Part shown: positions 10,142 to 20,755 of the stretch, one piece after another | How positions within the stretch are numbered: the first letter of the stretch is position 1 | How the letters are laid out: every line of letters begins with the position of its first letter | Assembly (NCBI GenBank): GCA_001599595.1 | Contig: BCHH01000001.1 | Coordinates: forward strand, 3,445,719 to 3,509,718 | DNA from: Beverwykella pulmonaria | Taxonomy: Eukaryota; Ascomycota; Dothideomycetes; Pleosporales; Melanommataceae | Reading direction: 5' to 3' | DNA: 64,000 nucleotides | Notes under the pieces: model-generated | The model's database searches: none | Told to the model about the DNA's origin: nothing | What the model saw: the letters and a program-made list of their open reading frames with translations, nothing else | Made by a program: the position numbers and the translations under genes

Positions 10142-11844
10142 CTAATTCTTCCTCGGTATTAATTTGAGCTTCAAGCTCGGCTTAATCCAATTATTATACA
10201 CGACCATATTCTCATACTCATTCCTCGGATTCCATACCTCATTGTCGCCATACATCTCCACGTCATTATGCCATAACAACTTGCCCATAATGAGCCGCAT
10301 CTCCATGTACGATAGATTTTTGCCAATACATCCTCTTGGCCCTAGCGAGAACGCGTTGCTTGCCCCAAGTTTGTCCGTAGTATTGTTCTCGCGGTCTAGC
10401 CAGCGCTCCGGTCGGAAGACGTACGGATCTTTAAAGTTTCGTGCAGAGTGGGTGGCGGCCCACATGCAGACGGAGACGGTGGTTCCTTCGGGCACAAAGT
10501 GGCCCGAGACGGTGTCGCCGCCCGAGGGAACGGTGCGCACGAAGCCGATGGGGGCAGAGGGGAACATGCGGAGGCCTTCTTCTATGACGGCAGTCATGTA
10601 GGGCAGCTTGAACAGGTCTTCGAAATTAAGGTCCGCATCCGATTTGAAGTTGTCTCTAATCTCCTTTGTCAACTTATCCAAAATATGTCTATTATCTCTC
10701 CTGGTAATCAAATTAAACAGCCCCGTCAAAAATCCTGCTGTAGTCTCCGTGCCTGCGATGATGAAAAGTGCGCCGTTGACGATGACCTCGTCGAGGTTCA
10801 AGTCGCCTTTGTCTTGCTGTTTCATGACGTAGTAAAGGAAGTCGCGGTGGTCGCTTTGCGTCTGCTCCATGCGCTTGAGGATCTTCTCTTTGCTATAGTC
10901 GAGGTGGCTCTGGCGGGTTTTTCGCACGCTAGAGGGAATGCACCACATAAGGAAGCGTTGGAGCGGGCTGCCGGTTGAGGCCATGCGGCGCGTGGCTTGC
11001 TCGATAGCCCCGGCTTTTATGGATTCACTGATTAGGGGCACCCAGAAGCGGAAGTCCTCTTTGCTACGTTAGTCTTGGGAGGCAGGATCTAGAGATGAGT
11101 ACGTACCGCTGGTTAAGCACCCAAAAGGTTCTCCCAGTGCCATATCCCCGATGACATCAAAGGTGGTGTACGCAAACCAATCAGTCACGTCCACAACGCC
11201 ATCCCCTCTAGCAAATTCCTGCATCTTCCGCGAAAATACATCGACGTAGTTCTTTACAATATACTCCTGTTCGAGTAGAGCCTTTGTAGAAAACGCATGG
11301 GAAAGTGCTCTTCGCTGCCGGGCGTGATCGGCGTCGTTCGCCATCGTGATGGTAGAGACTCCATGTACAGCTGCAATGGATCCGACGTGGATCGGGTCTT
11401 TGTGGAAGTTCTTATGCCCCGGTCGCGAGCCGTAGATGTCTTTCCATGCGGACTCGTTGTCGAAACAAAGTTCATTTGGGGATACGCGGACTACAGAGCC
11501 ATACTTGTCGTGGCAGGCTTTTACGAAGAAGGGGATGCGGCCGCGGAGGAGGCTGTACGTGATGGGTATCTAAATTTGTGAGCTCTCAGGCTGTGCAACA
11601 AATTCGCAGCGGAAGTTGTACTGGAGTGAGGCGCGCCAAAAGCGGTCCTGGGTATTTCGCAAGAGGATGGAAATACAACCGATATATCACAGTTGTGGAA
11701 AGATAGACCGAGAGCTGGAAAAGAGTTAGTATTCATCTTTTCGTCCCAGATCATCCGACTTACGGAGATCGCTAACACAAAAGTCGTTGCCGCAACGGGT
11801 CCTAGATGGGCAAAAGGCAGACTTTCCCAATTCAACACGGCCAT
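10142..11844 (-). CDS. Cytochrome P450 monooxygenase
   Basis: Predicted 517-residue microsomal P450. Exons are 11844-11764, 11714-11622, 11569-11107 and 11058-10142. The introns of 49, 52 and 48 nt all keep phase. The first ATG gives an N-terminal hydrophobic stretch ([13 protein letters not shown] and the following [15 protein letters not shown]) as membrane anchor, then the proline-rich hinge KYPGPLL. The I-helix AGTETTAG, the K-helix ExxR in EEGLRMFP, a PERW segment and the heme-ligand motif [13 protein letters not shown] are all present. It resembles fungal families that oxidise polyketide or aromatic compounds (CYP65-like), though family assignment needs alignment. It diverges from the AtuA-like gene at 12430. 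In this cluster it is the obvious oxygen-inserting enzyme. Confidence 0.95.
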
Positions 11845-12429
11845 TTCGAAGTTTCGTAAAAGATTGAACGGTTCACACACCTCCAATCACGAAAGACATA
11901 TGATATACATGTGTGAAATGTTCCCAAACTCTCCCCTTGCCCCGCCCACACACCCCTCCGGATATTAACTTCCACCTAACGATGACATAAGCTGCAGACG
12001 AAGCTATTCGAAAGATGAAGGTCCATGATGTTGATGATGCGGAAATATGCAGCCCACATCCGGGATGGATTTGTGGCGAAGGAAAGGATAGAGACGACGC
12101 GGGGTCTTCATTCGGAGAATGTCAACCACAGCACGCTAACGAAAGCTTGTCTCCACCCTACCACTCATCCCCTTTCATCTGCCTTTCCACACCACACGGC
12201 AAGCTTCATCCAATAACATAGGCAATCTAATCTTCCTGTCGTTTGCTAGCATGGGTAAACTCTGGGTTGCGTCGCTGAACTCGGGGCTGCTGCTCTGTGG
12301 CTATTCTCAGTACTCTGGCACCTCAGAAGTTTTCTGAATCAATAGCGTCTCTGGTCATTCTTGAATTCTCTTCTTGAGATTGTTTCAACACTTTGATAAC
12401 GAAGACGGCCCTCTTTAAACCTCACCACC
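11845..12429. promoter_or_regulatory. Divergent promoter region, P450 / AtuA-like
   Basis: This 585-bp gap separates start codons of two divergent genes and so should carry both promoters. No CACGTG is present. The plus-strand frames at 12015-12221 have no supporting features. Regulatory role is inferred from orientation. Confidence 0.5.
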
Positions 12430-14356
12430 ATGGCTTCCAACAGCAGTAAAAATGGAGCCCAAAAAAGAGTCCTCAGAATCGCAGGAATATCAGGAGGGGT
12501 CTTCGACCGCTTCCGGTCCATCCAAGACCTCGCCAAGGATCCGAGCATTCACGGTACGTTCAATCTCTCCAAACTTGTCGCTCATACTAATCGCAGCAGT
12601 CCTGTTTGGCGACTGGATATCCGAAATCAGCATGACATATCGGGGCCACGAGCGCGCAACTCGAGACCCCGACGCCGAGCAAGTAGCATTCGAAATGAGC
12701 TTCGTTTCTGCGCTTAAACCTGCAATCAAAGACATTGCGAAGAATAAGCAGAGGGTCGCTGTGAATGCGGGATCGTGTGATCCTGAAGCCCTGGCTAAGG
12801 TCGTACAGAAGCTCGTTAAAGATTACGGGACTGAGTTGAAAGTCTCCTGGGTGACGGGAGACGACGTGACAGCCCAGTTCAAAGAGATGCTGCAAAGTGG
12901 TGAAAAGTTCCTTTCTCTACCGTCTGATACGCCGATCGATAAGTGGGGCGTAGATCCTATATGTGCGCAGGCGTATCTCGGGGGTGTAGGCATTGCTGAG
13001 GCGCTCAGGCATGGTGCTGATATTGTTATTTGTGGGCGTGTTGCGGATGCTGCTCCTGTTGTTGGTGCTGCAATGTGGTATCACAATTGGGGCCGCGAGG
13101 ACTTCACACAGCTTGCATATGCGCTCGTGGCAGGCCATCTTCTGGAATGTAGTTCGTACGTCACAGGCGGATACTACACCGGTTTCAAGAAGGAACTGCT
13201 ATTTGCGAACAACTGCACGAACTGCGGGTTTCCAATCGGTGAGATAGAAGCGAATGGAGAGTTCGTCATCACAAAAGAAGAGACAGCAGGTGGGATTGTC
13301 AATGTGCAGACAGTTACAGCACAGCTGCTGTATGAGATTCAGGGCCCTCTTTACTACAACTCCGATGTTACAGCACGCTTCGATGGAATCAAACTCATCC
13401 CAGAGGGCCCAAATCGAGTACGCGTCACGGGTGTTGTAGGATCGCCGCCTCCGCCTACAACAAAAATAGGTATCACGGCAAAGGGTGGCTGGCAAGCAGA
13501 GGTGCACTTTTTTCTCACAGGCCTCGACATCGAGGAAAAGGTCGAACTCGTCAAGCGCCAGACGCTTGAATCGATGGGCGACTACAGAAAAGAATTCCAG
13601 ACCCTAACTTTCAACGTAACCGGCTCCGTGCCAGTGAACCCCAAGAACCAATCAAGCGCAACTGTAGACCTCCGCATCTTCGCCCAAAGCCGAAATGCAA
13701 ACCTAATGTCAGCCGGCACACACAAAGGCGTTGCGCCCGACACACCCAGCTTCGGAAAGTGGTGCATCGAGAACTGTCTCCAGGGCTATCCCGGTGGAAC
13801 GCCAGCCATGGACCTTAGACAAAGCATTGGCAAACCATTCTTCGAATACTGGGTTGCCCTCTTCCCACAGGACAAGGTAAACCACGAAGTCCACTCCTTC
13901 GACGGAAAGACAATATTTATCCCATCACCAACGCACACAAAGATCTACCCCCGACAACAAGATACCTACGATACCACCTCCCCCCTTCCCCTATCTACTT
14001 GGGGCGACGCCATTCGCGCACCCCTTGGCCACATCGTGCATGGCCGCAGCGGAGACAAATCAAGCGACTGCAACTTGGGCCTCTTTGTACGGAATGACGA
14101 CGAGTGGAACTGGCTGCGATCTCTACTCTCTGTAGGGAAACTGAGGGCGCTGCTAGAAGAGGAAGATAAGGGGAAGAAGATTGATAGATTTGAGATCCCG
14201 GCTTTGAAGGCGGTGCACTTTCTTCTGAGGGATCATCTAGATAGAGGCGCGAATTCGAGTAGTTCGTATGATATCTTGGGGAAGAATGTTTGCGAGTATG
14301 TGAGGTGTAAGGTCGTGGATATACCAAAGGTGTTTTATGAGAGGGGCACGATTTAG
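12430..14356 (+). CDS. AtuA-like protein (acyclic terpene utilisation / DUF1446 family)
   Basis: Predicted 627-residue protein with the DUF1446/AtuA-type N-terminal domain and the small AtuA-like C-terminal domain. Exon 1 (12430-12553) encodes RVLRIAGISGGVFDRF, matching the family's glycine-rich start. A 43-nt intron (GTACGT donor, CTAAT branch point) follows, and exon 2 (12597-14356) begins AVLFGDWISEISM. Family landmarks include VAVNAGSCDPEALAKVV, GADIVICGRVADAAPVVG and HLLECSSYVTGGYYTG. The C-terminal part has GHIVHGRSGDKSSDCNLGLF, the family's R-x-GDK-x-x-D-x-N block. In Pseudomonas, AtuA belongs to the citronellol/geraniol degradation operon, but its reaction is not defined. Here no biotin carboxylase subunits of that pathway are nearby. 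Starting at the longer internal frame (12452) would lose the correct N-terminus. Confidence 0.9.
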
Positions 14357-14720
14357 ATAGATCATTAGGCAACAAACGAAAAAGAAAAACGAAAAAGAAA
14401 ACTGTGTTTACTGTCAAGTAGATGTAATAGATCCTCTAGTAAGATCGCTAGCAGTCTCTGGGTACTCGTCCTCTAATTTTTACTCCAGCGCCTACGAAGC
14501 AGAATCAGGCACGCCAACGAACCTCTGTCTGCGGGGAACCAATACGCGGGGAACTAGCTCTGCCGGAAATAGTTCTCCATCGTGAATATCCACCTACATA
14601 TCACCGTGATCAGACATGTTTATGTGTAGGTGCTTAAGAATCAACATCAACATATATTCACTCATCTTATATTGAATTATACTATTTCCAACCTACCGAG
14701 TTCAGTTACATCAACTCATC
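14357..14720. other. Short intergenic region
   Basis: These 364 bp lie between two genes transcribed in the same direction. They should contain the AtuA-like terminator and the promoter of the small EthD gene. Nothing specific is recognisable. Confidence 0.45.
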
Positions 14721-15175
14721 ATGGGCGAGCCAGAAAACCTCCCCTACATCCGCGTCCAACTTTGCCTCAAAAAGAAAGACGAAGTAACTGATGAATTCTT
14801 CCATGACTACTGGAGAGGCAACCACGTGAAACTCGCACTGGAAAACAAGAAATTCGTCGAGAAAGTGATACGATACAACCAGGTAAATGCCCCTTTCAAG
14901 CTTCTTCAAACATCACACCGCTAAGCAAAAGTCTCTAGTTCCACACTTCCCCAAAGATGAAAGCAGCAGCTCAAGAATTCAAGATCCCCGTCCCAGAATA
15001 CGATGGTATTGCAGAAGTGTGGGTCAAGGACATCGAGACGTGGATGAGTATAGTGACGGATCCAGAGTTTGTTGCCGCGATTGCACCAGATGAGGATCAT
15101 TTTATTCAGGCGCCGATTCATATCATGTTGGGATATGACAATACTGTATTGGGGGAGCCGGTGAAGGGGAAATAG
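14721..15175 (+). CDS. Small EthD-domain protein
   Basis: Predicted 132-residue single-domain EthD protein. Exons are 14721-14882 and 14939-15175 with a 56-nt intron (GTAAAT donor, CTAAG branch point, TAG acceptor) between VIRYNQ and FHTSPK. The N-terminal YIRVQLCLKKK strand, EFFHDYWRGNHVKLA helix with its Trp-x-x-x-His, and the C-terminal GIAEVWVKDIETW are typical. EthD proteins were first linked to ring-cleaving or P450 systems (ethyl tert-butyl ether degradation), and fungal members in polyketide clusters act as dehydratases or decarboxylases. Its place next to a P450 and an AtuA-like gene fits a role on an oxidised intermediate. Activity is not provable from sequence. Confidence 0.88.
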
Positions 15176-15272
15176 GGAGTTGGTCTAGATGAATAAAGAA
15201 TGTGTACACTTTGAAGTTCCAAGCTAGATTTTTTAACGGGTCTGGTAATTTGCTAGGACACTGAAATGATGA

Positions 15273-16460
15273 CTATAGTTCTAGAGGCGGAGTGTCTGCA
15301 AAGGAGAATGCCTGGAAAGAAGGTGGGTATCTGTCCCCTGTAACTTCAACCTTCTCGATTTCTGTTCGTATGTCTTTCAATTCCTCGTCTGTGAGTGTGA
15401 CGCCCATTGAGTCGATATTCTCATTCAGATACTTCATCTTCTTCGTGCCACTGAGTCAATATCAGCATTCGCTAATTGCTTCCGAGACTATAGTTGATCG
15501 AAACTTACGGAATCGGTATGATATCATCACCCTGTCCAAGCAACCATGCAAGAGACAATTGCCCAGACGAACATCCTTTCTTCTTCGAAATCTTCTGCAG
15601 TTTCTCTACTAACTTCAAGTTCTTTGGGAAGTTCTCCTTATTGTATCTCGGTGCGTATTTTCTGAAGTCCCCGTCCTCGAAATCATCTGGGCTTTTGATC
15701 TGGCCAGTCAGAAAGCCTCTGCCTAACGGACTGTACGCCACAACCGCTATGCCCAATTCCCTGCATGTTTCTAGGATACCGATTTCAGGAGATTCGATGT
15801 CGAGGGCGAAAGGGCTGTATTCGAATTGCACTGCATCGATATGGTGCACTTTCTCTGCTCTCCTAATTGTAGCAGCAGAAACCTCGCTCAGGCCAATGGC
15901 ACCGATCTTGCCCTCTCTATATCTCTCATCAGCTTCCAGCACAATCCTTCAATCGAGACTTATACATACTTTTTCAACTCTGCAAGCGCCTTCACCGTCT
16001 CCTCAATCGGCGTCTTCTGATCCACACGATGACAATAATACAAATCAATCTTCTCAACCCCCAATCTCTGCAAGCTCTTCTCACATGCCTGCTTTACATA
16101 CTCTGCATCGCTCCGAAACGTCAGTTTACCATCCTCTCCTTTCATGACTCCGAATTTTGTCGCAAGGAAGATCTGGGAGCGTGCGCCCGTTCGCTCGAAC
16201 CAGAGGCGGAGGAGGTCTTCGCTGTCGGCGTCTTCACAAATGTTGGTTAGAATATGGGAGGGAAATTGAGTGGGGAACGAACAAACATCGGATGTATCCC
16301 AGAATGTTGAACCCATTTCCAACGCCCGGTCTAGCACTGCGAAGCGCGCGTCATTGGCCTCGACGGCGCCGTAACCTGAACTCAAACCCATTGTGCCAAA
16401 GCCTAGGGCAGAGATACGGGGACCGGTCTTTCCTAGACGTCTCGTTGGTAAAGAAGGCAT
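15273..16460 (-). CDS. Aldo/keto reductase
   Basis: Predicted 341-residue NADPH-dependent aldo/keto reductase with a TIM-barrel fold. Exons are 16460-16283, 16231-15970, 15916-15509 and 15450-15273; introns are 51, 53 and 58 nt. The joined frame gives DTSDVYADSEDLL, where Asp and Tyr (first splice) are two of the four catalytic residues. LATKFG provides Lys and YYCHRVD provides His. The second splice yields ELKKEGKIGAIGLSEVSAA, and the third gives IIPIPGTKKMKYLNEN, the expected NADP-binding loop. Start was set at MPSLPTRRLGK because homologues begin there; an in-frame ATG lies 27 nt upstream. It is divergent from the exporter gene at 17349. Confidence 0.94.
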
Positions 16461-17348
16461 GATTTTGCTTGTCGAAAAAACAAACAAAGGGGAGAAAGAA
16501 ATGCGAAGATTTAGAGTGGATATGGGAGGCTAGTCATGGGATTCAAATTGGATGTGCGGTTGCAACGCCTAAGCACGTGCTCTAGCTGCAGAATCCGGAA
16601 ATGCACCGTGGTAATAATGATGGAGATCCTTGGAGGCGTGAGTCGTGACCAGAGGGTGGAAGTGGACGGCCAGTGTCTGAGCTTCTTAGAGGCGGAAATA
16701 TATTAGCCGGATGATTCCAAGAATGATACTGTAGGCAATGCTTCGGCTCTCTTGTCAAATGCTAGCTTATTCGTAATGAGAGGAAAATGATCTAGGGCCG
16801 CGTTTTCCACCCCCTCACTTCACGTGCCGTCGCTTAGTCCAAGCTCAGGACCGGAAATCCATCTTCCAGCAATTCGCTCCAACCCCAGATCCTCGCAAGC
16901 TATGGTACACTATCACTGCACTACCAACCCCAGATATTGGCATCAACGTGCGGAGTCCGGGGTCTCCGCAGCCAAGCACAGCGTCCACTAAGATTATTCA
17001 TCAAATTCGGTTAGGCCCCAAACCAACTTTGGAGACGGTTTCAGCACGATTCAAGTGATTTTGAATAAGTAAGAAGACATTATAGTGTTCGTAAGCCTCT
17101 TAGGAGAGCTAGAGGTACACTAAACCCGGCTGTAAGGAACCGAGGAGGTCAGAAATTGGCAGCAGGATGAATATCATCCAACGGACTGGGAATCTTCGAC
17201 ACGCGTAGCGAGTCCCATTCTCCCCCTGTACACATAATTCCGACAGTTTGGTTATAAACCTGCAGCTCTGTCCCTGTGACTTCGTGTTTCCATCTGTCTT
17301 CCCATTTACACCTCTAATACTCCTTACTACGTCGCGAAATATTCGAAT
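16461..17348. promoter_or_regulatory. Divergent promoter region with two CACGTG sites
   Basis: This 888-bp gap separates the divergent aldo/keto reductase and exporter genes. CACGTG occurs at 16574-16579, 114 bp before the reductase start, and at 16821-16826. No coding region is supported inside. Confidence 0.45.
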
Positions 17349-19328
17349 ATGGCATCTTCACTTACAGAGAAGCAAGGCACAGAAGAAATCGAGCATGCAC
17401 CTAGCTCACACGATACTAACACCGCCGTGGGCGAGCGCGGCTTCGTTACTGAGGGCGATGAATTGCCAAAGGGGTACTTCTACTCACCGTTCTTCCTGGG
17501 GACAACATGCGCGATCGGTCTGAACCTCATGGTACGCCCAAAATCTAATTCCGTTTCTAGTTTCCTTCAACGGACTGACGACTATTTTAGGGGTCAACTG
17601 GAGGCTTCGCACTCATCGCTCCCGTGCTGGGCAACATATCTGTTGCCCTCGGGCCTACAAACAGCATTATCTGGCTTTCCCTTGTGTACACCATGGGTCT
17701 CGCCTTAGGCCTCACTCTCGTAGGTCGTCTCTCCGACATCTTTGGCCGTCGCTGGGTATGTACTCATGAGCTCTTCTCTAATGCTTCGTCTCTCAACTAA
17801 TCTAATAGTTCTTCATCGTCGGGACAGCCATTGGAGGCATAGGCGCAATCATCGCAGGCACTGCAAATACAGTCCCTGTTCTCATAGGCGGGCAAGTCCT
17901 AATTGGCCTCTCCGCATCAACAGGCTATTCATATGCCTTCATCATAGGGGAGCTAGTACCTGTCCGGCATCGCTTCATTTTCAACGCCATTATCTTCATA
18001 TTTTCGATGCCAACAGCAGGCTTCGGTGCTGCAATATCGACGGCATTTATTTTGCATACGGCTGCGGGATGGCGGTGGGCGTACTATCTCCTCATCATCC
18101 TGAATTTCTTAACGACAATTTTGTACACGCTGTTTTACTTTCCACCCACGTTCCATCAAAAACACGGACGCGATACAGTAATGCAATGGCTCAAGGACTT
18201 CGATTATGTTGGGTTGCTGCTGTATACGGCGGGACTGGTGCTCTTCATCTTGGGCCTATCCTCGGGCGGATCCTTATATGCTTGGTCAGACGCGAAAGTC
18301 ATTGCGCCGCTGGTAGTCGGGTTTCTGTGTTTAGTTGGACTTTTCGTGTACGAGACATTTCGAGAGCTAAAGGAACCGTTGATTCCAATCCACCTCTTCA
18401 GGAATAAGGGGTGGGTCGCCTCGATGTTGAGTTTGTCGCTCGGAGCTTCAGTGTAAGTACAATCCCCTGTCGTTGAGCTCTGCAAATGCTGACAGAGATA
18501 GGTATTACTCGCAAGCCATCGTCTGGCCGCAGATGACAACGAATGTGTACGCGCAAGGACGCGTAACGTGGGCCGGGCTCGTGGCGTGTCTCGTTGGCAT
18601 CGGAATCACCATCGGAGAGATAATCGGGGGCGGCGTTGCTAAGGTTTCTTTACCCCTGCCCTTCCTGCCTTCCTTTTGCCTTATTTAACATTCTCCAGAA
18701 CTTCGGCCACTGGAAAATCCAATGCATATGCGTGATAACCATCGGCACGCTGTTCCTCGGCTTGACCGCCCTCTGCACGCCCGAAACACCCAAGACTGCC
18801 ATGGCTTTCATTATGATTGCGACGACTTTCATTGGGTGGAACGAGGCCTTGGTTTTACCCATCTGCACTATCGCTATTCGCGACCAAAGAGAGATTGGCA
18901 CCGCGGCTGGCATTGCGGGCTCTTCACGCTCGGCCATCTCTACCGTCGCGTCGACTGTCTATTCCGTCGTCTTGACCACCCGCGTCACACAAACGCTTTC
19001 AGCGCAAGTCCCGGCGAAACTCCTTGCAGCAGGCTTACCAGCGTCTTCGATCGCAGAGTATATGACCGCGATCGCAGCAGGCGGAAGCGAGGCGTTATTG
19101 AGTAAGGTGCAAGGTCTGACGCCGGCGATTCTGGCAGAAGGCGCAACGGCTTATAGGTATGCGTACGCGGATGCGTATCGGACTATATTCTTGGTGAGTC
19201 TGGCATTCGGGGGATTGGCGATCATTGTGAGTTTCTTCATTCCGGATATTGATGCGTTGATGGGAGGGAAGATTGCGGCGACATTGACAGGGAGGGAGAA
19301 GGATGAGCAGGTTTTGAAGAATGTTTAG
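17349..19328 (+). CDS. MFS exporter, TRI12 / siderophore-type (14 membrane segments)
   Basis: Predicted 587-residue major facilitator with about 14 hydrophobic segments. Exons are 17349-17531, 17591-17755, 17809-18452, 18502-18643 and 18699-19328. The introns are 49-59 nt and all in phase. The N-terminal 45 residues are hydrophilic. The A-motif reads GRLSDIFGRRW, followed by QVLIGLSASTGYSYAFIIGE and VPVRHR, features of the fungal TRI12-like efflux group. Late segments include GTLFLGLTAL and a C-terminal PDIDALMGGK. The likely role is plasma-membrane export of the cluster's substrate or product, though uptake cannot be excluded. It diverges from the aldo/keto reductase and is convergent with the SDR at 19672. 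Confidence 0.93.
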
Positions 19329-19671
19329 GAAAACAAACTTGGGTGCAAAGGATAGTACGCACCAAAAAAAGGTTGGAGACCAAAGCAGCCGGCTTCCTGG
19401 TTTCTGCAAGCTGGAATCCTAAAATTTTTCGCAATGTTAAAGGTAATGCCTTGCTATTCGTGACTATGACAATGTAAACGTTTAATAATAATCCAATCAG
19501 AAACCGTACAAACCCTTCGACTAAAAATCAACGACGGTTGTCACCAAGTAGCCAGCTTCCTGAAATGTTCGCAAGAAAAGCTCCATCGGCAACGACGACC
19601 AGACAGTTGACAAAATGCTCAATCAACGATTACACGCCAATTTGAAAACTCTGTCTATTCTTGCAAGACCT
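19329..19671. other. Convergent intergenic region
   Basis: These 343 bp separate the 3' ends of the exporter and the SDR. They should contain both polyadenylation regions. I see nothing else in them. Confidence 0.5.
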
Positions 19672-20755
19672 CTAAAATGTTGCTGGCACTATAGACATTC
19701 GTCCACCATCCGAAATAAGGATATTGCCGTCTGGTCATATTAGCAAGTCACAAAGAAATAAATAAGAGACTTACTTGTATACGCCCCGGCACGAGAACAC
19801 ATGAATAACAGCGCCCCTCCAGCGTCTTCCTCCGTGCCAGCTCTCGTTAGCGGAACCATCTCAGGGGCAATAGAACCCTCCTGCGTCAAATCGCTGCTTC
19901 CCATCAGACCCTATACCTCTCGTCAGCCTAGAGCCCAGTCAGAGACCTTAAGCAACTCACCTTGCTCATATCACTAGGATACACGCCAGGACAAAAGCAA
20001 TTAACCCTGACATCGACCCTCCAATCCGCCAACATAGTCGCCAACTGCTTAACAATATGAATAGCCGCCATCTTACTGCCTGCATACGCGAAACCCATAC
20101 CGGGCCGTCTCGAAAACGCCGCAATACTCCCTGTGACAATAAACTGGCTCTTCACTCCGATCCTCTTCCCCGGCTCACTTCGGTTTCCTGCATCAAGTAA
20201 GGGGAGGAATGCGACGAGCGTGTAGAAGCATGCCGTGGTGTTCACCTCAAACGCTTGGTTGAAATGGGACATGGGCGTGTCCCAGAGGTATTTGTGAATT
20301 TCGGCGAGGGTTGGTCGCCGGTTTTTGGGTAGGCCGTACATGTCTGGACCTGTGGCTCCAGAGTTCGCGATAACGGTGTTCACGAAACCGGATTCTTTTT
20401 CGACGAGGGAGGCAGCGGCGGCGAGGGAGTTCTTAGAGGTTATGTCACATTGGATGGGAACGATAGATTTGTTCGGCTATGAGCTGATTAGATGATTGTG
20501 GTTAATAGTTATGGATCGAGAGTTGTACAGCTGCGGAGGCAACTTCTTCTAGTTTGTCAAGACGGCGACCCAGGATGTAGACTTTTGCTGCGCCGTTTAC
20601 GTCGAGCGCTTTCGCGAACATGGCTCCGATACCTTGGTGATTGCTTTAGAGATAATATGTATTTCGTGACAGTTACACATACCTGACCCGCCACCAGTCA
20701 GGACGAACACCATCCCCCTAACAGTGAAAAGGTTGGATACATCCAAATTCGACAT
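19672..20755 (-). CDS. Short-chain dehydrogenase/reductase
   Basis: Predicted 295-residue SDR from five exons: 20755-20683, 20632-20529, 20476-19961, 19910-19775 and 19730-19672. The introns of 50, 52, 50 and 44 nt all keep phase. The first intron splits the cofactor loop TGGGSGIG. Other landmarks are the acidic-binding IQCDITS segment, NSGATGP in place of the NNAG motif, VTGSIAAFS, the active site YAGSK, and a C-terminal ILISDGGRMSIV. The last exon codes for only 19 residues. This type is common next to fungal secondary-metabolite or degradation genes. It is the last gene of the dense cluster, and a CACGTG lies at 21057-21062, 302 bp upstream. Confidence 0.92.

Noticed and set aside
12452..12600. 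Single-exon start of the AtuA-like protein at 12452
   Set aside because: The family's N-terminal RIAGISGG block lies in another frame from 12430, and a 43-nt canonical intron joins the two.
16461..16487. Upstream ATG (16487) as start of the aldo/keto reductase
   Set aside because: Homologues start at MPSLPTRRLGK; the extra nine residues match nothing in the family.
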